This document shows, piece by piece, positions 6,851 through 15,473 of a DNA stretch of 39,058 bases. Source of the DNA: a candidate division WS1 bacterium (GTDB taxonomy: Bacteria; Armatimonadota; Zipacnadia; Zipacnadales; UBA5352); contig JAAYJW010000159.1 of NCBI GenBank assembly GCA_012522765.1, forward strand, positions 1-39,058, written 5' to 3'. Below the pieces are notes generated by a model that was not told the origin of the DNA, did no database searches, and worked only from the letters and a program-made list of their open reading frames with translations. Positions within the stretch are counted from its first letter, which is position 1. Every line of letters starts with the position of its first letter. Both the position numbers and the translations under genes were made by a program.

Positions 6851-8367
6851 ACCGGCTGACCCGGCTGGAGATCTGGCTGGTCTTCGCGCTCGTCTTCGTG
6901 CTCACGCTGGCGATCGGCCTGCGGGGATGGCTGCTGGAGGCGCAGGTGAACTGGGATGGCCTCGCGGCGGTGGCCCACGCCTATGATGTCTTCCACGCCG
7001 AGCCGAACGCGAACCTCGCGATGATCGGTTTCGTGCAGCCACCGCTGCCGGCGCTGCTGCAACTGCCGGTGGTGCTGATCTTCCCGGCGCTGGCTGAGAG
7101 CGGACTCGCGGCGAACCTGCTGGGAGCGGTCTGCGCGGGCATCGCGGTGGCGCTTTTGCTGGGGCTCGCGGCCGACTGCGGCCTGGGGCGCGTATTGCGC
7201 TGGCCGCTGGTGACGCTCTTTGCGCTGCATCCGCTGGTGCTCGGGCCAGCCGCCTGCGGGGCGCCGATGGCTCTGCTGACGGTGCTGCTGATGGGGGCGG
7301 CGTGGGCGCTTTTGCGCTGGTCGCGCGAGGAGACGCTGCGCGATCTCATCGCCGCGAGTCTTGTGCTGGCGGGGGCGCTGATCACCCGCTACGAGGCCGC
7401 GTTCATCGTTGTGGGCGCGCTGATCTACCTCGCCTGGCGCATCAGGCGCGGCGGTGGATCGTGGAGCAAGCTCGAGGGCACGATGATCACCTTCGCGCTG
7501 CCGATCGTCTACGTAGCCGGCATCTGGATCATCGCCAACCGCGCCATCATGGGAGACGCGTGGTACTTCCTGCGCGGGACCTACGAGGGCGCTCGCGCCG
7601 CGGGCATAGATGAGATGCTCAACACCGTGGTGGCGGTATCGCTGGTGGCCTTCTTCCCGGTGCTCGCGCTGGTGTACAATCAGATGCGCGGCGCGGGGCG
7701 CCACCCGGCACCGGCGCGTCCGGTGGCATGGCTGGTGCTGACCGCCCTGCTGGCCCCTATCGTCTTCCCGTACGTCTTCTCGGGCCTCGCGGACGACGGG
7801 CTATGGTCCGGGCTGCTCACGCCGATCGCGATGATCATCACCGGCGGCTTCGCGATGGTCGCGGCGATGCTCGGCAACTTCCTGCAGGGCAAGCGCTCAC
7901 ATGTCCCGCCGCAGGGTACGGTCTTCATGGTGGTCGGCAGCCTTGCGGTGGCCATCTGGCTGCTCATGCAGGGCCTCGGGATACCGGGGCCGCTGACCCG
8001 CGCCTACTACGGCCGCGGGCCGCTCGCAGACACCGCTGCATCCGAGATAGCGGCCGCGGAGTTGCTGGTGCAGACCGACCTTCCGCCTGACCGCCAGCAC
8101 CTCGTGGTGGGCTGGCCGGGCTTCGCCGTCACGCTCTTTGCCGGGCGCACAGGAGAGATGAGCGTGATCCGCACCGGCGACCTGCCGCAGTTTGTGGATA
8201 CCATCTGGGAGGGAAGTCGCGTGGTGCTGCTGGTGGGCCGGCGCGAGGGTGGAGTCTCGGAGGCTGAGGTCGAGGCCGGTCTCGGACTGCCGCAGCCGCT
8301 CAATCTCGTTCAGGAATGGCGGGCGGGGCCCTGGGTATGCTACAGGGTAGTTGGAGCACTTCAGTAG
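6847..8367 (+). CDS. Multi-pass membrane glycosyltransferase, GT39/ArnT-PMT-like (GT-C fold)
   Basis: A 506-residue integral membrane protein with about ten to twelve hydrophobic segments through residue 385 and a soluble C-terminal part of about 120 residues. The first membrane helix (LVFALVFVLTLAIGLRGW) is followed by a loop holding NWDGLAAVAHAYDVFHAEP. An acidic residue in this first periplasmic loop is the usual lipid-sugar donor site of GT-C enzymes such as PMT/ArnT. The next segment, VQPPLPALLQLPVVLIF, is typical of the 'PP' motif region of GT39-like proteins. It begins at ATG 6847 inside the end of the GT2 gene, so the pair probably forms one envelope glycan pathway. Acceptor and donor are unknown. 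It could also be a general membrane protein with only GT-C resemblance. Confidence 0.7.
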   Translation: MNRLTRLEIWLVFALVFVLTLAIGLRGWLLEAQVNWDGLAAVAHAYDVFHAEPNANLAMIGFVQPPLPALLQLPVVLIFPALAESGLAANLLGAVCAGIAVALLLGLAADCGLGRVLRWPLVTLFALHPLVLGPAACGAPMALLTVLLMGAAWALLRWSREETLRDLIAASLVLAGALITRYEAAFIVVGALIYLAWRIRRGGGSWSKLEGTMITFALPIVYVAGIWIIANRAIMGDAWYFLRGTYEGARAAGIDEMLNTVVAVSLVAFFPVLALVYNQMRGAGRHPAPARPVAWLVLTALLAPIVFPYVFSGLADDGLWSGLLTPIAMIITGGFAMVAAMLGNFLQGKRSHVPPQGTVFMVVGSLAVAIWLLMQGLGIPGPLTRAYYGRGPLADTAASEIAAAELLVQTDLPPDRQHLVVGWPGFAVTLFAGRTGEMSVIRTGDLPQFVDTIWEGSRVVLLVGRREGGVSEAEVEAGLGLPQPLNLVQEWRAGPWVCYRVVGALQ

Positions 8368-8432
8368 GACGCAGAATCGTGACTATCCCCAACACCGAAG
8401 GCCTGCGGGGCGCCTCTTCAGGAGGAGCCACT

Positions 8433-11357
8433 TTGTTTCGTTACCTGACCTGCGCCGCACTCATCCTCACAGCCGCGTCAGTGCTGACCGCCGCACCGAC
8501 AGGCGCAATCCGCACGGAGTTGATCGGCGGCACGACCGTCTATTCGGCGCGCACGCCGGTCCTTGAGACCACCGATGACGCGACCTATCAGACGGAACGC
8601 TACGGGAAAGACTTCACCTACGCCTTCCACGGCCTGCCGCCGGGCCCCGCGCGACTGAAGCTGGGCTTCTGTGAGAACAACTGGACACAGCCGGGCGAGC
8701 GGGTCTTCGATGTGGTGGTCAACGGCGCGACTATCCTCGATGACTTCGACATCCTCGCGCTGGCTGCGCCGCATGAGGCGCTGACGCAGACGGCGGATAT
8801 CGTCATCCCGCCGGATGGCCCGTTGACAGTGCAGTTCGTGGGGGAAAAGGACAATGCGAAGGTCAACCTGATTCGCATCTACACCGCCGAGTGGGTGGTG
8901 GAGACCACGCCGCGGCTGGAGAAGACCACGGCGCTGGAGCCGCGGCAGCGGAAGCTCAGCGCTTCGGAGAACGTGTGGGAGACGCAACTGGGTCGCCTCG
9001 GCAGCCGCGTGGCGATCAACCCGCGTCCGCAGCAGGGTGTCTGGTGGCAGAGCCCGCTCGGGCACGCGCAATATCGCACCGCCTACTTCGACCCGGGCAC
9101 AGTGGAGTTCAAGCAGCAGCCCGCGCGCTATGTCTTTGGCGTGCAGGTGGGCGAGCAGGCGGTCTCACTGCCCTTCGACGATCGCCTGCCGCACTTCGCC
9201 ACGGTCAATCAGACCGAGACGCTCACTTCGCTCTCCTACGACTGCAGCTCGCCGGGGCTGCCGGTGGATGCGCGTTTCACCTGGAGCGCGCCCTTCTACC
9301 CGCGGGACATCGAGCTATCCACCGCGCCCTACCTGACGCTGCAGGTGGATGTGACGGGCAACTCGCATGAGGCGCAGTCGGGCCGGGTGCTGATCGCGCG
9401 TTCGCTGCCGGTCGGCGAGCCGATGGTGGCGTTCTCCGAGGACGGACTGACCGGCCTGCGCCGGCGGCACGAGGTCTTCGAGGTTGAGACTGAGGAACGC
9501 TGGGTCGTGGACGATCACACCGGCTTCCGCTTTCACACCAGCGGGCTGCAGATCGGCGACGAGGATGAAAGCGCTCCCGCCGCTACTCGCACCGACCCTG
9601 ATGGCCGGCAGATCCTGCCGCTCGTCTGGGAGCAGCCCTACGGTGGGCTGACGTGGGACTTCACCGTCGCGCCCGGGGAGACGAAGAGCTGCCGGATCGT
9701 CTACGTCGGCTGGGTGGATGAGGCGGTGCAGGACGTGGCCGGGACACCGCAGCGCTTCAAGTATCACGACTACTTCGACAGCGCCCACGACGTGTCGCGC
9801 TACGCGTTCCGCAACTGGCAGCAGGTGCAGGCGCGCTGCGAGATGCTCGAGCGCATCGTTGACGAGGCGACGCTGCCTCCGGCGCTCAAGCAACTGCTCG
9901 CCTTCACCACGCACAGCTACCTCGTCAACACCTGGTGGACGACCTCCCCGCAGGGCCGCGACTGGTTCACGGTCTGGGAGGGCTGCTGCCAGCTTCAGTC
10001 CACCGTGGACGTGGAGTACAACATCGCGCCCTTCTACTTCTATCTCTGGCCCGACCTCCTGCGGATGCAGCTTGACCAGTGGGTGACGCACATCGAGGAC
10101 GGGGTGCTCAGCCACGACATGGGCGTGGGGCTGGAGGTCAACGGCATGGCCTACTGGCACCCGATGGAGATCGAGGAGAACACGAACTTCATCCTGCTGC
10201 TGCACCGCTACTGGCGGCACACAGGCGACGCGCAGGTCGTGCGACGGCACTACGGCTCGGTGCGCGAGTTGCTGGAGTGGGTGACGCGCGCCGACACCGA
10301 CGGCGACGGCTTCCCCGAGGAGGGCCTGTACAACACCATCGATCAGGGCTCTCCCGCGATTCAGTACGCGCCCGATCAGGTCTATCTCGGCGTGCGGCAG
10401 ATCGCGGCCTATCAGGCAGGCGCCGAGATGGCGCGGCTTGCGGCGCAGCCTGATGACGCACAGCGCTGGGTAGCACGCTCAGAGCTTACCTCGCAGACCC
10501 TCGCCGCCCGCGGCTGGCTGGACGACCGCTACGTAGTGGCGCTGGAACAAGTAGGACAGGCTTTCCAGCCTGTCAATGGTGAGGCTTTCCAGCCTGTCAA
10601 TGAGGGCGCTTTCGGCCCTGCCGATGGAGATGACTTCGACCCCGGCGGCGGACAGATGTTCCAGGATGACTACCTCGGCGATGGCAACGATGCGCACTAT
10701 CAGGGCTCCTCAGCCGCCACCACCATGCGCGGCTGGGACAGCTACTCGATCTACACGACCAACGGTCTCGTCTACCCGATGCGCTCGGGGATGCTGCTGG
10801 AGGGCCTCGACCTCCCGCGCCTGCGCGAGGACCTGCGCAACGCCACCGCGGCCACGCTGCAGGAGTACGGCTCGCCGCACACCAGCCATGAGAACAACAT
10901 GTGGGTGTCGCAGAACATCTGGCGCGACATCGCCGCCGCCTACCTCGGGATCGACTGGATAGACAACGCCACGCGCTACTGGGACCTGCAGCGTTACATC
11001 AACACCACCAAGTACGGGGCGTTCACCGACGTCTACGTCTACGGCAGCGACGGCACCTCGCTCGACTACTACCCGCGCGGTGTGGCGGCATACGGGCTGA
11101 TAGATGCCCTCGCGGGGGTGCAGTTCGACCGCGTCCGCGGCATCGTATCGCTGGCGCCTCTGCGCACGCCGCTTCGCCTGCCGCTGACGATGTTCGCCGA
11201 CTGGCAGAGCGGCGAGGTGCCGTGGCTGGTGATCGAGGGTGACGCGTCCGTTCCGGTGGTGCGCGTTGAGGGGAGTGTGCCGGAGGGCATCGAGTTCCGA
11301 CTGCGGCCGAGGGGCGAGCCGTTCGCGGAGGGGCGGAGAATCGAGCCGCGGGGGTAG
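8433..11357 (+). CDS. Secreted malectin-like plus six-hairpin glycosidase-like protein
   Basis: I start this 974-residue protein at TTG 8433, eight bases after AGGAGG. This start puts a clean signal peptide (FRYLTCAALILTAASVLTAAP) first; the open frame runs back to 8316 inside the previous gene. Residues about 25-155 look malectin-like (FTYAFHGLPPGPARLKLGF, VFDVVVNGATILDDFD). A beta-sandwich region follows, then an (alpha/alpha)6 domain from about residue 480 with STVDVEYNIAPFYFYLWPDLL, LSHDMGVGLEVNGMAYWHPM and LEWVTRADTDGDGFPEEG. This core most resembles the glutaminase-A six-hairpin family (DUF4965) and, more loosely, GH52/GH116. Substrate and catalytic residues are not certain. Residues about 706-740 are repetitive (GQAFQPVN, EAFQPVNEGAFGPADG) and come from palindromic repeat DNA inserted in frame in a loop of the barrel. 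Confidence 0.75.
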   Translation: MFRYLTCAALILTAASVLTAAPTGAIRTELIGGTTVYSARTPVLETTDDATYQTERYGKDFTYAFHGLPPGPARLKLGFCENNWTQPGERVFDVVVNGATILDDFDILALAAPHEALTQTADIVIPPDGPLTVQFVGEKDNAKVNLIRIYTAEWVVETTPRLEKTTALEPRQRKLSASENVWETQLGRLGSRVAINPRPQQGVWWQSPLGHAQYRTAYFDPGTVEFKQQPARYVFGVQVGEQAVSLPFDDRLPHFATVNQTETLTSLSYDCSSPGLPVDARFTWSAPFYPRDIELSTAPYLTLQVDVTGNSHEAQSGRVLIARSLPVGEPMVAFSEDGLTGLRRRHEVFEVETEERWVVDDHTGFRFHTSGLQIGDEDESAPAATRTDPDGRQILPLVWEQPYGGLTWDFTVAPGETKSCRIVYVGWVDEAVQDVAGTPQRFKYHDYFDSAHDVSRYAFRNWQQVQARCEMLERIVDEATLPPALKQLLAFTTHSYLVNTWWTTSPQGRDWFTVWEGCCQLQSTVDVEYNIAPFYFYLWPDLLRMQLDQWVTHIEDGVLSHDMGVGLEVNGMAYWHPMEIEENTNFILLLHRYWRHTGDAQVVRRHYGSVRELLEWVTRADTDGDGFPEEGLYNTIDQGSPAIQYAPDQVYLGVRQIAAYQAGAEMARLAAQPDDAQRWVARSELTSQTLAARGWLDDRYVVALEQVGQAFQPVNGEAFQPVNEGAFGPADGDDFDPGGGQMFQDDYLGDGNDAHYQGSSAATTMRGWDSYSIYTTNGLVYPMRSGMLLEGLDLPRLREDLRNATAATLQEYGSPHTSHENNMWVSQNIWRDIAAAYLGIDWIDNATRYWDLQRYINTTKYGAFTDVYVYGSDGTSLDYYPRGVAAYGLIDALAGVQFDRVRGIVSLAPLRTPLRLPLTMFADWQSGEVPWLVIEGDASVPVVRVEGSVPEGIEFRLRPRGEPFAEGRRIEPRG
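10555..10619 (+). repeat. Three REP-like palindromes inside the glycosidase gene
   Basis: GACAGGCT-TTCC-AGCCTGTC (10555-10574), AGGCT-TTCC-AGCCT (10582-10595) and AGGGC-GCTTTCG-GCCCT (10603-10619) follow one another. A 21-base unit starting at 10558 is repeated exactly at 10582, a period of 24 bases, so the frame is kept. They translate as GQAFQPVN / GEAFQPVN / EGAFGPAD. Confidence 0.85.
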
Positions 11358-11691
11358 TTGGCGACAGCGAGGCAACGGCAGTCTTAACAGGATTCGGCGC
11401 TTCGCGCCGACAGGATGGCGCTTCGCGCCAACAGGAGAACGGCACAGGTAACGGCAACGGCTGTGCAAGGGTAAGGGCAAAGGCGACGGCTTGTAAGGGT
11501 ACGGCCCTGGTGACGGGTATGGCAACCAGGTTTCGGTTCTCTCTGTAGAGCGGGCGCCTCCGCCCGCTCGCTGAGCGCAGAACTGCCATGGTGCCACACG
11601 TCGCGAGGGCGTCTGCGCTGCGCCCCGGTTTCCACTGTAGTGCGGGCGCCCTCGCCCGCACACGGATCGCATCCGAAGGGAGCGCATTTTC
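11358..11691. repeat. Intergenic repeat island (334 bp) with four palindromes and CAACGG-like runs
   Basis: No gene is visible here. Two tandem hairpins, GGCGC-TTC-GCGCC (11396-11408 and 11417-11429), share a 20-base unit with one mismatch and a period of 21. Then comes a low-complexity stretch of ACGGCAACGGC-like repeats (11438-11520). Two copies of a second palindrome follow: GAGCGGGCG-CCTC-CGCCCGCTC (11548-11569) and GTGCGGGCG-CCCT-CGCCCGCAC (11640-11661). Both of these are preceded by CTGTAG and, further back, GGTTTC. The ribosome site of the FAD gene (GAAGGGAG) ends the region. Confidence 0.75.
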
Positions 11692-13914
11692 ATGGCCCAA
11701 TGCGTTCGTGATGTCACGACAGACCGCTACGACGTCTGCGTCGTCGGCGCCGGGATGGCGGGCATCTGCGCAGCAGTGGCCGCCGCGCGCGAAGGCGCCA
11801 CCACCGCTCTCGTGGACGACCGCCCCGTCCTCGGCGGCTGCTCCAGCAGCGAGATCCGCATCCCCATCTGCGGCGCAGGCTATCACAACCCGTGGGCGAC
11901 CGAGAGCGGCATAATCCACGAACTGGTCGTCGAGGACCGCGCGCGCAATCACGCCCCCGTCAGCTACGGGCAGGCTAACGCCATCTGGGACATGGTGCTC
12001 TACGACGCCTGCCGCGCCGAAACGAACCTCACCCTGCACCTCAACACCTGCATAGACCGCGTGGAGATGGACGGCACGCGCATCGCAAGCGTCAGCGGCA
12101 CGCAGTCGCACAGCGGTCTGCGCCTCACCATCCCCGCCCGGATGTTCATTGATTGCAGCGGAGATGGCGTGGTCGGCGTTGGCGCAGGGGTGCCGTGGCG
12201 CGTTGGGCCGGAGGCCCGCGTGGAGTACGGTGAGTCGATGGCCCCCGAGGCTCCCGACGACTTCGTCCTCGGCTCCACCCTCGTCTTCCGCGCGCTTGAC
12301 ACCGGTCATGAAGTGCCCTTCGAGGCGCCGGAGTGGGCGGTCAGGTATGACAGCGAGACCATCCCCTACCGCTCCACGAGCGACATCAGCGGCGGCTACT
12401 GGTGGATCGAACTCGGCTGGCCGCTGGACACGCTGCATGACGACGCCGCCATCCGCGATGAACTGCTGCGCCACGTCTTCGGCGTCTGGGATCACATCAA
12501 GAACCACTCGCGGCAGCGGGAGCAGGCGCGCACGTGGGCGCTCGACTGGGTCGGCTTTCTCCCCGCGCGGCGAGAGAGCCGGCGGCTGGTCGGCGCACAT
12601 GTCCTCACGCAGGATGAGATCCAGCGCGCGGAGCAGTTCGCGGACACCGTGGCGGTCGGGGGGTGGTCTATCGACGATCACACGCGCGGTGGCATCGCGG
12701 CTGTTGACAAGCGCCCGTCCTTCGACAGTGTGCGGCTGGTGGACTACCTCGTCACGCCCTTCCCGGTGCCGCTGCGCAGCCTCCACGCCGCCGAAGTGCC
12801 GAACCTGTTCTGCGCAGGCCGCTGCATGAGCGCCAGTCGCGTCGCGTTCCTCTCGCTGCGCGTGCAGCAGACGCTTGCGACCACCGGGCAGGCCGCAGGC
12901 ACCGCCGCCGCGTGGTGCGTGGCAAATGACAGAGCGCCGCAGGAGATCACTGACGCGGCGGCGCTGCAACAACGCCTCCTGCGGCGTGATGCGTGGCTGC
13001 CGAATGTCGAGGAGCGCGATCTTGCGCAGACTGCGGGCGCAACCGCGGTGGCGTCAAGCGAGGCAACGCTGCATGTCGAGCCCGGCGAGGGTGGGCCGGC
13101 GCTTTCCTGCGCACCGGCGGCTATGCTCCCGCTCTCGGCCGATCGGCTGGAGAGCGTATCGCTCTGCCTGGACAATGAGGCGAGCGAAGCGGAGGCGACG
13201 GTGCGGCTTTACGCGGCGCGGGATCTGTGGGACCTCGACGCGCTGGAGGGGGAGCCGCTGGCCGAGGCGCGGGTGACGATCCCGGGCGGCTCCGGCTGGA
13301 CAGACGTGTCGCTTGAGGCCGCGATTGAGCCGGGGATGCACTGGCTGCGGGTTGAGGGACCGGAGGCGGTGACGTGGTGCTTCGCGGCGGAGATGCAGCC
13401 CGGCACCTGCTGCAGCGAACGCCGCCCTGACGGCACGCGCTGGTTCGCAGGAGATGGCTGGAAAGGCTGGCATTCGCTGGCGCTGCGGGTCGTGCCGAAC
13501 AGTCGCCCCTTCGGCGCCGGGCAGGTGCTGACGGGGCACGCGCGGCCGGGCAGCAGCGCCAATCTGTGGATCTCCGACCCGGCGGAGGCGCTGCCACAGT
13601 GGCTGGAGGTGCGGCTGCCCGAGGCGACGCTGCTGGACACCATCGCGCTGGTCTTCGACACGAACCTGTGCCGGACAAACATGATGACGCCGGGGCTGTT
13701 CCGCGCGCCGGAGTGTGTGCGTGATTACACTGTTGAGGCACAGGTTGGCGGGTGCTGGCAGGAGTTGGCGCGGGTGGCGGATAACTATCACCGGCGCCGG
13801 GAGCATGGCTTCGACGCAATCGAGGCGACGGGTGTGCGGGTGACGGTCACGGCGACCAACGGGGACCGCTCCGCGCGCATCTATGCGATCAGGCTCTATC
13901 ACGATGGCCACTGA
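11692..13914 (+). CDS. FAD-dependent oxidoreductase (PF12831-like) with C-terminal discoidin-like domain
   Basis: A 740-residue protein with no signal peptide. Residues about 12-40 form the Rossmann FAD-binding motif (YDVCVVGAGMAGICAAVAAA). It is followed by GGCSSSEIRIPICGAG and ARMFIDCSGDGVVGVGAG, which is typical of the FAD_oxidored family, and by VPNLFCAGRCMSASRVAF near residue 365, the second FAD contact. That core ends near residue 430. The remaining 300 residues look like beta-sandwich modules, ending in a coagulation-factor-5/8-type (discoidin) segment (WLEVRLPEATLLDTIALVFD to RVTVTATNGDRSARIYAIRLY). Family members are often next to carbohydrate genes, but substrates are mostly unknown. 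It lies 18 bp before the ceramidase-like gene, probably one transcript. A sugar-binding type module on an apparently cytoplasmic flavoenzyme is odd. Confidence 0.85.
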   Translation: MAQCVRDVTTDRYDVCVVGAGMAGICAAVAAAREGATTALVDDRPVLGGCSSSEIRIPICGAGYHNPWATESGIIHELVVEDRARNHAPVSYGQANAIWDMVLYDACRAETNLTLHLNTCIDRVEMDGTRIASVSGTQSHSGLRLTIPARMFIDCSGDGVVGVGAGVPWRVGPEARVEYGESMAPEAPDDFVLGSTLVFRALDTGHEVPFEAPEWAVRYDSETIPYRSTSDISGGYWWIELGWPLDTLHDDAAIRDELLRHVFGVWDHIKNHSRQREQARTWALDWVGFLPARRESRRLVGAHVLTQDEIQRAEQFADTVAVGGWSIDDHTRGGIAAVDKRPSFDSVRLVDYLVTPFPVPLRSLHAAEVPNLFCAGRCMSASRVAFLSLRVQQTLATTGQAAGTAAAWCVANDRAPQEITDAAALQQRLLRRDAWLPNVEERDLAQTAGATAVASSEATLHVEPGEGGPALSCAPAAMLPLSADRLESVSLCLDNEASEAEATVRLYAARDLWDLDALEGEPLAEARVTIPGGSGWTDVSLEAAIEPGMHWLRVEGPEAVTWCFAAEMQPGTCCSERRPDGTRWFAGDGWKGWHSLALRVVPNSRPFGAGQVLTGHARPGSSANLWISDPAEALPQWLEVRLPEATLLDTIALVFDTNLCRTNMMTPGLFRAPECVRDYTVEAQVGGCWQELARVADNYHRRREHGFDAIEATGVRVTVTATNGDRSARIYAIRLYHDGH

Positions 13915-13932
13915 CGCGGGGAGGCACTGAAG

Positions 13933-15351
13933 ATGGCTGAGCAGCTATTCGCAGGAGTCGCGCGAGTTGACATCACGCCGCCGATCGGCCAGACGATGGC
14001 GGGCTACGGCGCGCGCACGAAGGTCTCCGATGGCATTGACGATCCGCTCTACGCCTACGCGGTCGCCTTCGAGCAGGGCGATCAGGCCTGCGCGATCGTG
14101 GTCGCGGACCTGATCGGCATTCCGCGCAAGTACAGCGACATCCTGCGCGAGCGGGTGGCAGAGCTTGGCGATCTGCCGGCGGAGCGGGTGATGGTCTGCG
14201 CCACGCATACCCACTGGGGGCCGATCCTGCGCAAGTCCGGCTATCTACCGCCCGACCTGAAGGAGGCCGTCTCGGAGGACTACTCGATCACCTGCATGAG
14301 GCAGATGGCGGGTGCGGTGGCCGAGGCATGGCGCACGCGCGAACCGGCGATCGCCCTCAGCGGAGTGGGCGATGCCGATCTCGTCAGCTTCAACCGCCGC
14401 CCCGTCACCACCGAGGGGCAGGTGGCGATGAACCTGTTGCTTCCGCCGGAGCAGGCGCTGGTGGCATCGCGCATCGGCCGCGAGCTTTCACTCACCTGGG
14501 AGAAGGGCGGCGGCAGGGGGCAGAGGCTGAGCGATCCGGTTCCGGAGGTGCAGGGGCTGCGAATCGGCCCGGCGAACACTCAGGTACCGGTGCTCAAGCT
14601 CATCAGGCCCGACGGCTCGCCGATCGCGGCGGTGCTCGCCTTTGGCTGCCATCCGGTCTGCGGCGGCGATCGCGAGACGACGTTCTACCGTTACTCGGCC
14701 GACTACCCGGCATGGGCGCGGCGGGTGATCGAGACGACGCTGGGCTGCCCTGCGGTCTTCCTACTCGGCTGCGCGGGCGACCAGGTTCCGCTTCGCAGAG
14801 GAAACGACTCGCGCCAGCGCATCGGCCACTCCATCGGCGCCGAGGCGCTGCGGGTGTGGGAGCTACTGAGCACGGATCTGCCGGGGCTCGAGGACGGCAT
14901 CGGCCCGCTGCGCGTCGGGGGCGTGCGGACGGAACTGCCGCTGCGGGAGATGCCGACAGTCGAGGAGGCGAGGGAGGCCCTTGCGGCCACCGGCGACCCG
15001 GACGGCACCGGCGGCGTGAAGGCGCGGCATGACCTGTCGCTGGCGGAGAAGTATGACGGCCAGACGGCGCAACCGATCGAGGTCTGGTCGATGGCTTTCG
15101 GCGATCAGTGGGGGCTTGTGGGGCTGCCGGGCGAAGTGCTGTGCGAGTTCGAACTGCAGATTCGTCAGCAGTCGCCGTTTGAGACTACCGCGGTGATCGA
15201 GCTTGCGCAGTCGGTGCTTGACTACCTGCCGACGGACGCGGCGATTGATGAGGGTGGCTATGAGCCGGGCTGGTCGCCCTTCGGCAAGGGCACGGAGGCG
15301 GCGGCGGTAGACGGGGCAGTAGCGGCTCTTCGCGACGTGGCGCCGCGGTAG
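13933..15351 (+). CDS. Neutral/alkaline non-lysosomal ceramidase N-terminal domain protein
   Basis: A 472-residue protein beginning ATG 13933 behind GGGGAGG. It starts FAGVARVDITPPIGQTMAGYGAR, the signature of the neutral ceramidase NC domain (PF04734). It goes on to VMVCATHTHWGP (about 91-102), a zinc-binding HxH, and VLAFGCHPVCGG near residue 237, a further zinc His. The short final part (DQWGLVGLPGEVLCEFELQIRQ) is also typical. True ceramidases hydrolyse the amide bond of ceramide and are longer, secreted proteins of about 650 residues with a C-terminal immunoglobulin-like domain. This copy lacks both a signal peptide and that domain, like many environmental homologues whose substrate is unknown. 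An amidase or esterase role on another substrate is equally possible. Confidence 0.85.
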   Translation: MAEQLFAGVARVDITPPIGQTMAGYGARTKVSDGIDDPLYAYAVAFEQGDQACAIVVADLIGIPRKYSDILRERVAELGDLPAERVMVCATHTHWGPILRKSGYLPPDLKEAVSEDYSITCMRQMAGAVAEAWRTREPAIALSGVGDADLVSFNRRPVTTEGQVAMNLLLPPEQALVASRIGRELSLTWEKGGGRGQRLSDPVPEVQGLRIGPANTQVPVLKLIRPDGSPIAAVLAFGCHPVCGGDRETTFYRYSADYPAWARRVIETTLGCPAVFLLGCAGDQVPLRRGNDSRQRIGHSIGAEALRVWELLSTDLPGLEDGIGPLRVGGVRTELPLREMPTVEEAREALAATGDPDGTGGVKARHDLSLAEKYDGQTAQPIEVWSMAFGDQWGLVGLPGEVLCEFELQIRQQSPFETTAVIELAQSVLDYLPTDAAIDEGGYEPGWSPFGKGTEAAAVDGAVAALRDVAPR

Positions 15352-15473
15352 GTTCGCGGAAGCCCGCACTGTGAGAGTCTCTTGCCGTTCCGTGGCACGG
15401 GCACTTCTTGTCCGTGCGAAAGCAATATGCCTGACTGCGGAGTGCCGCGGTAGAGCGAGGGGAGGAATGATCT
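15352..15473. repeat. Short intergenic region with a REP-like palindrome
   Basis: GCACGGGCA (15395-15403) pairs with TGTCCGTGC (15409-15417) around a CTTCT loop, with one G.U pair. It may be a variant of the palindromes at 22170 and 36404. The GNAT ribosome site GGGGAGGA (15459-15466) closes the region. Confidence 0.5.

Noticed and set aside
10555-10619. CRISPR-like repeat array
   Set aside because: Only two near-identical units with no spacers of constant length and they are translated in frame; no cas genes are present.
11023-12972. 649-codon open frame on the minus strand opposite the glycosidase and FAD oxidoreductase genes
   Set aside because: It has His/Ala/Arg-rich, non-family sequence and runs over the ends of two clear genes and their intergenic repeats; it is a shadow frame typical of GC-rich DNA.
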